A stretch of DNA of 8,087 bases from CAYVBN01 sp964538565 (GCA_964538565.1 CAZIGW010000181.1:1-8087); one strand, 5' to 3'. Shown: positions 1 through 5,723, counted from the stretch's first letter. Translations and numbers: made by a program. The notes: generated by a model from the sequence alone, not told the origin.

Positions 1-251
1 ACCGCATTGGCGATCTTAGGATCGGCAACAAGCACGTCCTTGACGTCGCGCGGCAGGTCAACCACGACCGACTTGCCGATTCCGAGCGGGACGAAGCGCG
101 AGCCGGAATCGGCCGCGGCGACGTGGATCTCCGGCGCGCGCGAATCGACGCGCAGATCGCTCGCCTGCGTGCCCTCCGGCGCGAAGCCGAGCCAGGCGAC
201 GGCCATGCAAGCCACGGCGGGCGCGATAGAGATCGATCTCCTGCTCGGCAT
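1..251 (-). CDS. cpaC: CpaC/RcpA, Flp pilus secretin, N-terminal fragment
   Basis: This is the first 83 codons of the outer-membrane secretin of the Tad/Flp pilus; the gene runs off the left edge. Residues 1-30 look like a Sec signal peptide (basic start MPSRR, then a hydrophobic stretch with AVACMAVAWLGF, ending near TQAS). Residues 57-83 carry the typical start of the secretin N-terminal pilus-assembly domain (GKSVVVDLPRDVKDVLVADP, then KIAN). By family knowledge the missing part holds the BON-like and secretin beta-barrel domains and sits in the outer membrane. The ATG at 251 follows an AAGGGGAA Shine-Dalgarno and lies 23 nt after the cpaB stop, so cpaB and cpaC are one transcript. The plus-strand reading of this stretch is a shadow. 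Confidence 0.9.
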   Translation of the reverse strand, partial: MPSRRSISIAPAVACMAVAWLGFAPEGTQASDLRVDSRAPEIHVAAADSGSRFVPLGIGKSVVVDLPRDVKDVLVADPKIANA

Positions 252-274
252 GGCCCAGTTCCCCTTCCCTGCTC

Positions 275-1075
275 TCACTTCGGCATCGTCGTGGTCGTCA
301 CCCCGAAACGAACCATGTTGAGGCGTCCGGCCGTGCGTTCACGGCCATCGGTCACCGCGTGGCCGGACGGATTGGAATCGGCAAGGCTGCGCAGGGTGAG
401 CGACAGCGTTCCGAGTTGGCGGGCGAGCGTGAGCACTTCGGCCTGGCGCTGCGTGAGCTCGAGCGTCGCCGTCTTGCCGACCACCACCTTTTGCCCGTTC
501 TTCTCCTCGACCGTCTGGTCGATCGCCAGCACCCGTACGTCGCTCAGGATCGTTTCGCTGACGTGCGATTCGACCCCCGACGCCCTTTCGGCCTCCCGGT
601 CGCGCCGCGACAGGATCACGTCCACGTGGTCGTTGGGCAGGATGAAGCCTCCCGCCCCGGTTTCAGGAGAGATGTCGGTCGACACGGCGCGCATGCCGGA
701 CGGCAGGATCGCCGCCATGTAGCCGGACCCGTTCGCTTTGATGAGCTTGGATTCGCGAATCGGCTCGCCGGCCGCGATGGGGCTGCGGGCGATGGAGCCG
801 GCCAATTCCTCGGCGGCCTTGGGGCGATCCGATTTGTGGATGAAGACCGAGCTCGCGGAGGCGGCGGGCCAGACCTGCCATTGCACGTCCTGGGCGCTCA
901 GCTTCTGGCCGAGCCCGATATCGCCCTTGGCGACCAGGACCTCGACCGTCTGCAGCTGGGCAACAGGGGCCGGCGCCGGCGGAGGGGCCTTCGAGCCCGA
1001 ACCGCCCGCGAGCATGGCGGCGAGCCCGCCCGCGGCGAGCGCCACCAGCAAAACGGCAATACGCGCGATCTTCAT
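275..1075 (-). CDS. cpaB: CpaB/RcpC, Flp pilus assembly protein with SAF domain
   Basis: This 266-residue periplasmic/inner-membrane protein belongs to the CpaB family, which associates with the Tad secretin. Residues 1-24 form a single N-terminal membrane segment (IAVLLVALAAGGLAAML), followed by a Pro/Ala-rich linker (30-39). Residues 43-112 fit a SAF domain (VEVLVAKGDIGLGQKLSAQD, later SPIAAGEPIRESKL). Residues 118-190 hold the conserved core (MRAVSTDISPETGAGGFILP, then NDHVDVIL). The C-terminal part includes ATLELTQRQAEVLTLARQLG, usual for the family. I chose the ATG at 1075 because a GGTGGAG ribosome site lies just upstream and the membrane segment starts at once; an in-frame ATG at 1132 would add 19 basic residues. 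It lies 126 nt after cpaA and 23 nt before cpaC. Confidence 0.93.
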   Translation of the reverse strand: MKIARIAVLLVALAAGGLAAMLAGGSGSKAPPPAPAPVAQLQTVEVLVAKGDIGLGQKLSAQDVQWQVWPAASASSVFIHKSDRPKAAEELAGSIARSPIAAGEPIRESKLIKANGSGYMAAILPSGMRAVSTDISPETGAGGFILPNDHVDVILSRRDREAERASGVESHVSETILSDVRVLAIDQTVEEKNGQKVVVGKTATLELTQRQAEVLTLARQLGTLSLTLRSLADSNPSGHAVTDGRERTAGRLNMVRFGVTTTTMPK

Positions 1076-1142
1076 ACGCTTCACGCTCCACCTGACGCGA
1101 CGGCCGCGGCGGCCGTCGTGGTTGGATTTCACCAGCCAAACG

Positions 1143-1157
1143 TCAATTCATGGTTAA
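1143..1157 (-). promoter_or_regulatory. CtrA-box-like site upstream of cpaB
   Basis: On the minus strand this reads TTAA-CCATGAA-TTGA, one mismatch from the alphaproteobacterial CtrA consensus TTAA-N7-TTAA, and it includes the 8-mer TTAACCAT. It lies 68-82 nt upstream of the cpaB start in the 126-nt cpaA-cpaB gap, a plausible place for an internal promoter. CtrA is known to activate pilA in Caulobacter. The site here is inferred from sequence only. Confidence 0.4.
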
Positions 1158-1201
1158 TGAGGCGTATCCAGTCGCATAAATGTAGGCGGGAGACGGGGGA
1201 G

Positions 1202-1708
1202 CTACCCGCCGAGCCCGGTCATCCAGGCCGTGGTCGGGTAGATCAGGAGCGCGGCGATCGCCAGCGCGATCCCGTAGGGCACGCCGCCGCGCGGGTCGTG
1301 CAGCCGTTCGGCCCAGACCTTGCCGCTGAGCAGGCCGGGCAGCGGCCACTTGCGGAATTCGAGCAGCAGCAGGGTGAGCCCGCCGCCGAGCAGCGAGGCA
1401 TAGAGCACGTACTCGAGCAGATGCGCCCAGCCGAGCCAGAGCACGCTCGCAGCCGCGAGCTTCGCGTCGCCGCCGCCGATCCACCCGAAGGCGAACATGG
1501 CAAAGGCGACCGCGAGCACGAGGAGCGCGCTGCCGACGTGGATCGCCATTTCGTCGAGCGGCATCCCGACCGCAACGGCGAGGATGAAGAACCCGGCGAC
1601 AAGAACGAGCGAGATCTTGTTCGAGATCGTCATCGTGAATAGGTCGCTCGTCGCCGCGAATGCCATGGCGGCCGGAAACAACACGAGCGCGATCGCGGTC
1701 GTCAGCAT
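1202..1708 (-). CDS. cpaA: CpaA/TadV, A24 family prepilin peptidase
   Basis: This is a 168-residue integral membrane aspartic peptidase that cleaves the leader from Flp prepilins and TadE-like pseudopilins. The two expected catalytic aspartates are visible: D22 in the loop after the first helix (SDLFTMTISNKIS, matching the D-x-x-x-x-x-I-x-N pattern) and D81 in the GxGD motif (WIGGGDAKL). Hydrophobic segments lie at about 3-20, 32-48, 58-76, 85-118 and 146-163. The length matches the short CpaA/TadV type, which lacks the cytoplasmic methyltransferase domain of PilD. The ATG at 1708 is preferred because the first helix starts there and GGGAAG/GGGG lies just upstream; an in-frame ATG at 1786 would add 26 non-hydrophobic residues. 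It follows flp1 in the same direction, but a terminator lies between them. Confidence 0.92.
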   Translation of the reverse strand: MLTTAIALVLFPAAMAFAATSDLFTMTISNKISLVLVAGFFILAVAVGMPLDEMAIHVGSALLVLAVAFAMFAFGWIGGGDAKLAAASVLWLGWAHLLEYVLYASLLGGGLTLLLLEFRKWPLPGLLSGKVWAERLHDPRGGVPYGIALAIAALLIYPTTAWMTGLGG

Positions 1709-1811
1709 GGTCCCCGTCTTCCCGATCTCGACAACGTGCGGGCGGATTGCGCGAGTTCCCGGCGGCAATCCGCGCACGCGCCGCATCTTGCATGTCCGGG
1801 ATTAACGCGTG

Positions 1812-1830
1812 GTTCGCGCGAGGCGCGAAC
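1812..1830. repeat. Perfect 8-bp inverted repeat in the cpaA leader
   Basis: GTTCGCGC-GAG-GCGCGAAC is a perfect dyad with a 3-nt spacer. It lies between the flp1 terminator and cpaA, about 104-122 nt upstream of the cpaA start. It could be an operator for a dimeric regulator or a leader-RNA hairpin. No known binding motif is recognised and there is no U-run beside it, so it is not called a terminator. Confidence 0.5.
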
Positions 1831-1875
1831 GGGCCGGCCCGGGCAACGTGGGTGGCGCACGTCCTCGCACAAATG

Positions 1876-1909
1876 AAAAGGCCCCAGCCGGGCGGCCGGG
1901 GCCTTTTTT
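1876..1909 (-). terminator. Intrinsic terminator after flp1
   Basis: The outer stem AAAAGGCCCC (1876-1885) pairs with GGGGCCTTTT (1898-1907). GCC/GGC (1887-1889 with 1894-1896) can extend it around a GGGC loop. It starts about 20 nt after the flp1 stop. Read on the minus strand the 3' tail is UUUUCAUUU; on the plus strand it is UUUUUU, so it can act in both directions. It probably ends most pilin transcripts, with cpaA-B-C expressed by readthrough or from their own promoter. Confidence 0.85.
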
Positions 1910-1929
1910 GAAACGAAGGGCCGAGCGGC

Positions 1930-2094
1930 TTACTTCGTGAGCGAGGTGTTGATGTTCGTGAAGGTGTTGTTGAGGGTCGAGCCGAGGGTCTGCACGGCGA
2001 CGATGATCACCACCGAAATGCCCGCAGCGATGAGGCCGTATTCGATGGCCGTGGCGCCGGACTCGTCACGCAGAAAACGCTTGAACGAAGACAT
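1930..2094 (-). CDS. flp: Flp pilin (paralogue 1, nearest to cpaA)
   Basis: This 54-residue Flp-family type IVb prepilin is the structural subunit of the Tad pilus. Residues 1-13 are the leader (MSSFKRFLRDESG). The CpaA cleavage site is G13|ATAIEYGL, with the diagnostic Glu5-Tyr6 of the mature protein. The hydrophobic alpha1 helix LIAAGISVVIIVAVQTLG follows, then a short polar tail ending NTSLTK; the mature form is 41 residues. The ATG at 2094 has an AGGGAGA Shine-Dalgarno, while longer upstream reading is GC-rich and not Flp-like. It is the last of three tandem pilin genes, is 43/54 identical to the next one upstream, and is followed by a strong terminator, as expected for a highly expressed subunit. 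Confidence 0.95.
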   Translation of the reverse strand: MSSFKRFLRDESGATAIEYGLIAAGISVVIIVAVQTLGSTLNNTFTNINTSLTK

Positions 2095-2141
2095 CGAGTT
2101 CTCCCTGTCATTCACCGGCCGCGGCCGGATGTGTCGCCGGC

Positions 2142-2197
2142 CCACGCCGGACGCGGGGGGCATTCTGCTGTTGAACTTTCAAAGGGAGGTAAAATGA
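2142..2197 (-). promoter_or_regulatory. flp1 leader block homologous to the flp2 leader
   Basis: This block of the flp2-flp1 gap (2095-2324) aligns without gaps to 2520-2575. Both contain the 13-mer CCACGCCGGACGC at one end and GGTAAA-R-TGA at the other, 34 nt apart in each case, with about 34 of 56 bases identical. The AT-rich side (read on the minus strand, TCATTTTACC) is the likelier promoter or activator site for flp1, but I could not assign -35/-10 boxes. Between it and the gene lies a 14-bp GC palindrome (2115-2128). The rest of the gap shows only a GC-rich imperfect hairpin (2274-2309). Confidence 0.5.
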
Positions 2198-2324
2198 AGC
2201 CGAGAAATTCGAGGTATCGAATAACCGATTGTTAGCCTGCCAGGCGGCGCGGATGCGGCCGACCCCGCGGGACCGGGAGGAGGTCCGAAGGGGCCTCGGC
2301 CGCCTCCCGCGCCCCGCCGGCCGG

Positions 2325-2489
2325 TCACTTCGCCAGCTGCGTGTTGATCCCCGTGAATACGCCGTTCAAGGTGCTCCCGAGGTTCTGGACCGCAGCGATG
2401 ATGACAACGGAAATGCCGGCCGCAATCAGCCCGTACTCGATGGCCGTCGCGCCCGATTCCTCGCGCAGGAAACGCATCAACTTGGACAT
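2325..2489 (-). CDS. flp: Flp pilin (paralogue 2, middle)
   Basis: This second 54-residue Flp prepilin has leader MSKLMRFLREESG, cleavage G13|ATAIEYGL with Glu5-Tyr6, a hydrophobic helix GISVVIIAAVQNLG and a tail ending NTQLAK. It differs from paralogue 1 at 11 of 54 positions, mostly in the leader and the exposed C-terminal tail, while the helix core is almost unchanged. The ATG at 2489 follows AGGGAGAAGACG, the same ribosome-site layout as paralogue 1; the much longer in-frame reading upstream is GC-rich and lacks family similarity. It is probably a recent tandem duplicate together with its leader. Whether it is a co-assembled subunit or an alternative pilin cannot be told. Confidence 0.95.
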   Translation of the reverse strand: MSKLMRFLREESGATAIEYGLIAAGISVVIIAAVQNLGSTLNGVFTGINTQLAK

Positions 2490-2519
2490 CGTCTTCTCCC
2501 TGATCGTTGGGCTTCCGGA

Positions 2520-2575
2520 CCACGCCGGACGCTGCGTCAATCGTCTCGGGAATTTCCGAAGATGTGGTAAAGTGA
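2520..2575 (-). promoter_or_regulatory. flp2 leader block homologous to the flp1 leader
   Basis: This is the counterpart of 2142-2197: the exact 13-mer CCACGCCGGACGC at 2520-2532 and GGTAAAGTGA at 2566-2575, with identical internal spacing. On the minus strand the far side reads TCACTTTACC. It lies 31-86 nt upstream of the flp2 start, compared with 48-103 nt for flp1, so an insertion or deletion separates block and gene. Confidence 0.5.
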
Positions 2576-2610
2576 TGGTGAGCTTTGCGTGGGCGCGACG
2601 CGACGGATTC

Positions 2611-2618
2611 TTAACCAT
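2611..2618. promoter_or_regulatory. TTAACCAT octamer, possible CtrA half-site
   Basis: This exact TTAACCAT lies 122 nt upstream of the flp2 start. The octamer is a reported form of the CtrA recognition sequence, but no second TTAA follows at 7 nt, so it is at best a half-site. Confidence 0.25.
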
Positions 2619-2785
2619 CGGAGCAAATGATCGCCGGACCCCGGGGCGCGGCATCGACGGCGGCGCGGCGGGATTCGGCCGGAAAATCGGAAAGCCGGCG
2701 ACGCCGCCTGCGCGAGGCTTGGCGGCCATCGAACCGGACGGCGCGCGCTCGAACGCCTGTTGCGGCGCGTGCGGCCGCCCGCCCG

Positions 2786-2956
2786 CTATTTCATGGTGAT
2801 ATCGCCGTCGAGGTGGACGAAGGTGGTCCGAAGACTGTTGCCCAGCGAATTCACGACGGAGATGATCGCAACCGAGATGCCCGCGGCGATCAAGCCATAT
2901 TCAATCGCGGTTGCACCGGAATCGTCCGTGATGAAACGCTGCACCAACGCCTTCAT
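2786..2956 (-). CDS. flp: Flp pilin (paralogue 3, first in transcription order)
   Basis: This 56-residue Flp prepilin has leader MKALVQRFITDDSG, cleavage G14|ATAIEYGL with Glu5-Tyr6, helix GISVAIISVVNSLG and a distinct tail (RTTFVHLDGDITMK). The mature form is 42 residues. The first half of the mature helix is identical to the other two, but the distal helix and tail are clearly diverged and more acidic, so this is an older paralogue. It may be the main or a functionally separate pilin. The ATG at 2956 has a GAGGGGAG Shine-Dalgarno. It is transcribed away from the plus-strand secreted-protein gene at 3322, with a 365-nt shared promoter region between them. Confidence 0.94.
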   Translation of the reverse strand: MKALVQRFITDDSGATAIEYGLIAAGISVAIISVVNSLGNSLRTTFVHLDGDITMK

Positions 2957-3321
2957 GATTTGCTCCCCTCGTCCCGCGCGTTCTCGAGCCATGGGCCACG
3001 TTTTGGCGAAGCCTTTCGGGCTCATTTGCGATCCGGCGGCACCGTAGGAGTTCGGCAATTACGTGGCGGTTAATCGCAGCTAACAAAACGATCGGCCTTT
3101 TAGTGATTTTGCGTGTGGTTAAGAAGATATTGTCCTGCTCGTCCTGGTGGCGCCGGTACACGGCGTCGTTTCCACCGCGATCGATCGTCGACAACGCGCG
3201 AAAGTGCCCGGATGCGGCGAACGTGCCATTTGGACTTCATTCACCAATTTGCAGTCAACTCGTGGAGAGCGCGCTTGCGGCGATGGTGAGCCGCACGATG
3301 CGACAGGGCTGAGGGGTTTGC
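2957..3321. promoter_or_regulatory. Divergent promoter region, flp3 / secretin-N-like gene
   Basis: These 365 nt have no convincing gene; a 69-codon plus-strand frame at 3103-3312 resembles nothing and is rejected. The region is locally AT-rich from about 3055 to 3135, unlike its surroundings, which suits promoters firing both ways. It holds a CtrA-box-like element at 3059-3073, a GTGGTTAA half-site at 3115-3122, the flp3 ribosome site beside 2960 and the GAGGGG ribosome site of the 3322 gene. I could not assign confident -35/-10 pairs. Confidence 0.5.
3059..3073 (-). promoter_or_regulatory. CtrA-box-like site upstream of flp3
   Basis: On the minus strand this reads TTAA-CCGCCAC-GTAA, one mismatch from TTAA-N7-TTAA. 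It lies 103-117 nt upstream of the flp3 start in the AT-rich part of the divergent region. It could serve either flp3 or the plus-strand gene. Confidence 0.4.
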
Positions 3322-3825
3322 ATGACCGCGCGTTTTGGGGTCCGTTGCCGCCGTGGTGCCGGTTTCGCGTTCGCGGTCGCCGCCGCTGCGGCGGCGATGA
3401 TCGCCGCTCGATCGGCCAGCGCCGCCGAGGTTCTCACGGTCCACATGGACCAGGCGAGGCTCGCCAAGCTGCCCGATCAGGTCGCCACCCTGGTGGTCGG
3501 CAATCCGCTGATCGCCGACGTATCGATTCAGCCCGGCGGCCTGATGGTCATCACCGGCAAAGGCTATGGGGTTACGAACCTGGTCGCCCTCGATCGCAAT
3601 GGCACGGTCCTGATGGACAAGGACATCCAGGTCGAGGGTCCGCGCGACATCGTCGTCGTATACCGGGGCGTCGAACGAGAATCCTACAGCTGCGCTCCAA
3701 AATGCCAGCGGCGCATCACGCTTGGCGATTCTCCGGATTACTTCGACACCACGCTCGGCCAGACCGGCACGCTCAGCAGCCGCGCGCAGGGCAACGCGGC
3801 GCAGAGTTCCTCTCCGGGCCGCTGA
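3322..3825 (+). CDS. Secreted pilus-assembly protein, stand-alone CpaC N-terminal-like domain
   Basis: This 167-residue protein matches the family annotated as pilus assembly protein N-terminal domain, normally the first domain of CpaC/T2SS/T3SS secretins. Residues 1-35 are a signal peptide (arginine-rich start, long alanine-rich core, cleavage near SASAA|EV). Residues 36-105 form the domain, with LPDQVATLVVGNPLIADVSI and VITGKGYGVTNLVALD as core. Its first half resembles the KSVVVDLPRDVKDVLVADP stretch of CpaC in this window. Unlike CpaC it has no room for a secretin barrel. A second part has a C124-x3-C128 pair (SCAPKCQRR) and a GDSPDYF motif, then a disordered Ser/Gln tail. The ATG at 3322 follows GAGGGG. 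It is probably a periplasmic accessory of the pilus secretin, inferred from domain and context. Confidence 0.85.
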   Translation: MTARFGVRCRRGAGFAFAVAAAAAAMIAARSASAAEVLTVHMDQARLAKLPDQVATLVVGNPLIADVSIQPGGLMVITGKGYGVTNLVALDRNGTVLMDKDIQVEGPRDIVVVYRGVERESYSCAPKCQRRITLGDSPDYFDTTLGQTGTLSSRAQGNAAQSSSPGR

Positions 3826-4012
3826 CGACGGTCATGGTTAGCGCCATCTGAATACCGGCCCCCACCCGGTCCGGCAAAGACACAATAATTCGCCAACGGA
3901 TTTTGCGTAATTCTGCCGGTTGCGCGCCGCGACGGCCGCCTTCCGGCGGACTTCGCACAGTCCCGACGCGCGCAGGCAACACGGACGAACGCATGATCCG
4001 GGATGTTTCGCC

Positions 4013-4606
4013 ATGCTCAAGATGACGCGGTATCGAGGCCTGGCTGCGGTTCGGCGGTTCATTCGGCGCGACGACGGCGCCACGGCGGTCGAGTTCGGCT
4101 TTGTGGCCGGGCCGTTTCTCCTGCTGTTGCTGATGATCTTCCAGACCGCGATGGTCTTCTTCATCGACCAGGGGCTGGAGACCGCGGCCGCCGCGGCGGC
4201 GCGCCTGGTACTCACCGGCCAGGCCCAGACGCTCAATCAATCCGACTTCAAGACGGCCGCCTGCGCGGCCATCACCTCGTTCCCGATCGACTGCAACAAG
4301 GTCTTTGTCGACGTCCAGCCGTCCTCCACCGGAACGTTCTCCGGCATCACGTCGAGTTCGACGTCGTCGGGACTGCCGGCATCGAGCACGGTCGACCCTT
4401 TGACCGGCAAGACCACCTACTACGACTCCGCCGGCAATCAGATCGATCCGGCCTACAATGTCGGCGGACCCGGCACCATCATGGTGGTTCGGCTTGCCTA
4501 CCAGATGCCGCTCGTGATCCCGTACGTCAGTCGATACCTGTCGGATTCGCGCGCCGGCGACCTCCGCCTGCTCGTGGCGACCGCCGCTTTCCGCAACGAA
4601 CCCTGA
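4013..4606 (+). CDS. TadE-like minor pseudopilin
   Basis: This 197-residue protein belongs to the TadE/TadG family. Residues 1-22 are a basic leader ending RRDDG. A prepilin-type cleavage site G22|ATAVEFGF has Glu and Phe at mature positions 5 and 6, as in TadE. The hydrophobic helix (about 29-50, AGPFLLLLLMIFQTAMVFF) is followed by an extracytoplasmic domain with cysteines C84 and C94, a Ser/Thr-rich stretch (103-126) and a C-terminal region ending LVATAAFRNEP. CpaA is the expected processing enzyme. The ATG at 4013 has only a weak GGGATG ribosome site; an ATG at 4022 or an upstream in-frame ATG at 3920 is possible. It lies 187 nt after the secretin-N-like gene, in which I see no terminator, and 22 nt before the next gene. 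Confidence 0.88.
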   Translation: MLKMTRYRGLAAVRRFIRRDDGATAVEFGFVAGPFLLLLLMIFQTAMVFFIDQGLETAAAAAARLVLTGQAQTLNQSDFKTAACAAITSFPIDCNKVFVDVQPSSTGTFSGITSSSTSSGLPASSTVDPLTGKTTYYDSAGNQIDPAYNVGGPGTIMVVRLAYQMPLVIPYVSRYLSDSRAGDLRLLVATAAFRNEP

Positions 4607-4628
4607 CGCGAGCCTCCGAGGCGCTACG

Positions 4629-5198
4629 ATGCTCCGACGATTGACCCCCCTCCTCCCGGACCGATTGCGCGCCGTCGGCAGCGACGAGCGCGGGATGTCC
4701 GCGGTCGAGTTCGCGATGCTCGCGCCGCTGATGATCACGATCTACTTCGGCTGTGTCGAGGCCTCGCAGGCGTTCGCCGCCGCCCGCAAGGTGACGCTCG
4801 TGACCCACACGGTCGCCGACCTGGTGGCCCAGGCCTCGCAGCCGATCACGAACATGAGCGACATCCTGGCGGCCGGACAGGCGGTGATCCTGCCGTTCTC
4901 GGCCGGCACCCTGCACGTGCAGGTGACGAGCATCACGTTCGATGCGTCCGGCAATGCGTCGATCGCCTGGACGAAGACCTACAACTGGTCGAGCCCGGTG
5001 CAGCTTCCGACGCTCGACCGGGCCCTGATCACGCCGAGCAGCTCGCTCATCTGGACACAGACCCAATACGAGTACACCCCGCCACTCGGGGCGCAATTGC
5101 TGAAGATGCTCGGCCTTGCCAGCGGCACGCTCACCCTCACCGACCAGACGTTCCTGCGTCCGCGCGTGCTCGACCCGATTCCCCTGCCGACCGGGTGA
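4629..5198 (+). CDS. TadE/TadG-family pilus assembly protein
   Basis: This second pseudopilin-like protein has 189 residues. Its leader ends SDERG and its cleavage motif is G22|MSAVEFAM (Glu5, Phe6). The helix spans about 29-50 (LAPLMITIYFGCVEASQAFA), then comes a helical stretch (AARKVTLVTHTVADLVAQAS) and a beta-rich extracytoplasmic domain with aromatic residues (TKTYNWSSP, TQTQYEYTPP). The TLTLTDQTFLRPR ending is common in rhizobial TadE/TadG proteins. It is far too short for TadG with a von Willebrand domain. The ATG at 4629 follows GAGG and lies 22 nt after the upstream gene, so the pair is an operon. The gene has no further pilus partner downstream and faces the Lrp-family gene tail to tail (24 nt). 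Confidence 0.87.
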   Translation: MLRRLTPLLPDRLRAVGSDERGMSAVEFAMLAPLMITIYFGCVEASQAFAAARKVTLVTHTVADLVAQASQPITNMSDILAAGQAVILPFSAGTLHVQVTSITFDASGNASIAWTKTYNWSSPVQLPTLDRALITPSSSLIWTQTQYEYTPPLGAQLLKMLGLASGTLTLTDQTFLRPRVLDPIPLPTG

Positions 5199-5222
5199 GC
5201 GGTTCGCATCCCGGCGATCCGC

Positions 5223-5672
5223 TCAGACCGGCAACGCCGTCGTCGACTTGATTTTCTCCATCGCAAAGCGCGACGTGACGTTCTTCAGCGGGACGGCCCC
5301 GATCAGGCGTTTGTAGAACGCGTCGTAGCCATGCATGTCGGGAACGACGACGCGCAGCATGTAGTCGACGTCTCCGGCCATCCGGTAGAATTCCATCACC
5401 TCCGGCATCGCCCCGACCACCTTGGCAAAGCGCTTCAACCATTCCTCCGAATGATCGCCGGTCTCGATCGACACGAACACCGTGATGCCGAGCCCGAGCT
5501 TGTCCTGGTCGGCGATCGCGACGCGCCGCAAGATGACGCCTTCGGCTTCGAGCTTCTGGATTCGCTTCCAGCACGGGGTCGAGGAGAGCCCGACCCGGCT
5601 GCCGATTTCGGCCACCGAAAGCGAGGCATCCTGCTGCAGCACCGCGAGGATTTTCCGGTCGATGTTGTCCAT
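5223..5672 (-). CDS. Lrp/AsnC family transcriptional regulator
   Basis: This 149-residue DNA-binding regulator is of the feast/famine type. Residues 1-60 are the AsnC helix-turn-helix (MDNIDRKILAVLQQDA, SVAEIGSRVGLSSTPCWKRI, QKLEAEGVI). Residues 64-149 are the RAM ligand-binding and dimerisation domain (VFVSIETGD, FYRMAGDVDYMLRVVVPDMH, ending STTALPV). Members sense amino acids or related metabolites and often repress their own gene. The ATG at 5672 starts the canonical MDNIDRKIL; the frame stays open to 5744 but those 24 residues are not family-like. The ribosome site is weak (GAAGA). The promoter region is strikingly AT-rich and holds two palindromes. The ligand and target genes cannot be told; no transporter or catabolic gene is adjacent. 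Confidence 0.93.
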   Translation of the reverse strand: MDNIDRKILAVLQQDASLSVAEIGSRVGLSSTPCWKRIQKLEAEGVILRRVAIADQDKLGLGITVFVSIETGDHSEEWLKRFAKVVGAMPEVMEFYRMAGDVDYMLRVVVPDMHGYDAFYKRLIGAVPLKNVTSRFAMEKIKSTTALPV

Positions 5673-5723
5673 TCTTCGGGTCTCGTAAAGCAGAGAAGAT
5701 TGTTGGCCCTCTTGCGGGATCTG

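Larger units (their letters stand above)
2490..2785 (-). promoter_or_regulatory. flp3-flp2 intergenic region
   Basis: This 296-nt stretch has no supportable gene. It holds the flp2 Shine-Dalgarno (2493-2502 region), the shared leader block at 2520-2575 and a TTAACCAT octamer at 2611-2618. The part from 2625 to 2785 is plain GC-rich sequence in which I see no terminator or clear motif. The gap is long enough to give flp2 its own promoter. Confidence 0.4.

Noticed and set aside
1185..1210. GGCGGG...CCCGCC hairpin over the cpaA stop codon
   Set aside because: It has only 6 bp and a 14-nt loop and no U-run, so it is likely chance in GC-rich DNA.
359..1642. A 427-codon plus-strand open frame
   Set aside because: It overlaps cpaB and cpaA antisense, is rich in Arg/Gly/Asp/His as expected for the shadow of GC-rich genes, and resembles no family.
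2194..2235. A 13-codon plus-strand ORF with a perfect AAAGGGAGGT Shine-Dalgarno, inside the flp1 leader
   Set aside because: The homologous flp2 leader keeps GGTAAARTGA but not the reading frame or the stop, so the conserved bases look like a minus-strand regulatory element rather than a small gene.
2274..2309. GC-rich hairpin CGGGAGG...CCTCCCG after flp2
   Set aside because: The stem is imperfect and has no U-run on the minus strand, so it is not supported as an intrinsic terminator.
3103..3312. A 69-codon plus-strand frame in the divergent region
   Set aside because: No family resemblance and no good ribosome site. It fills the promoter region of the 3322 gene.
3773..4738. A 321-codon minus-strand frame opposite tadE
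   Set aside because: It is antisense to a TadE-like gene with clear motifs, has shadow-type composition and no recognisable domain.
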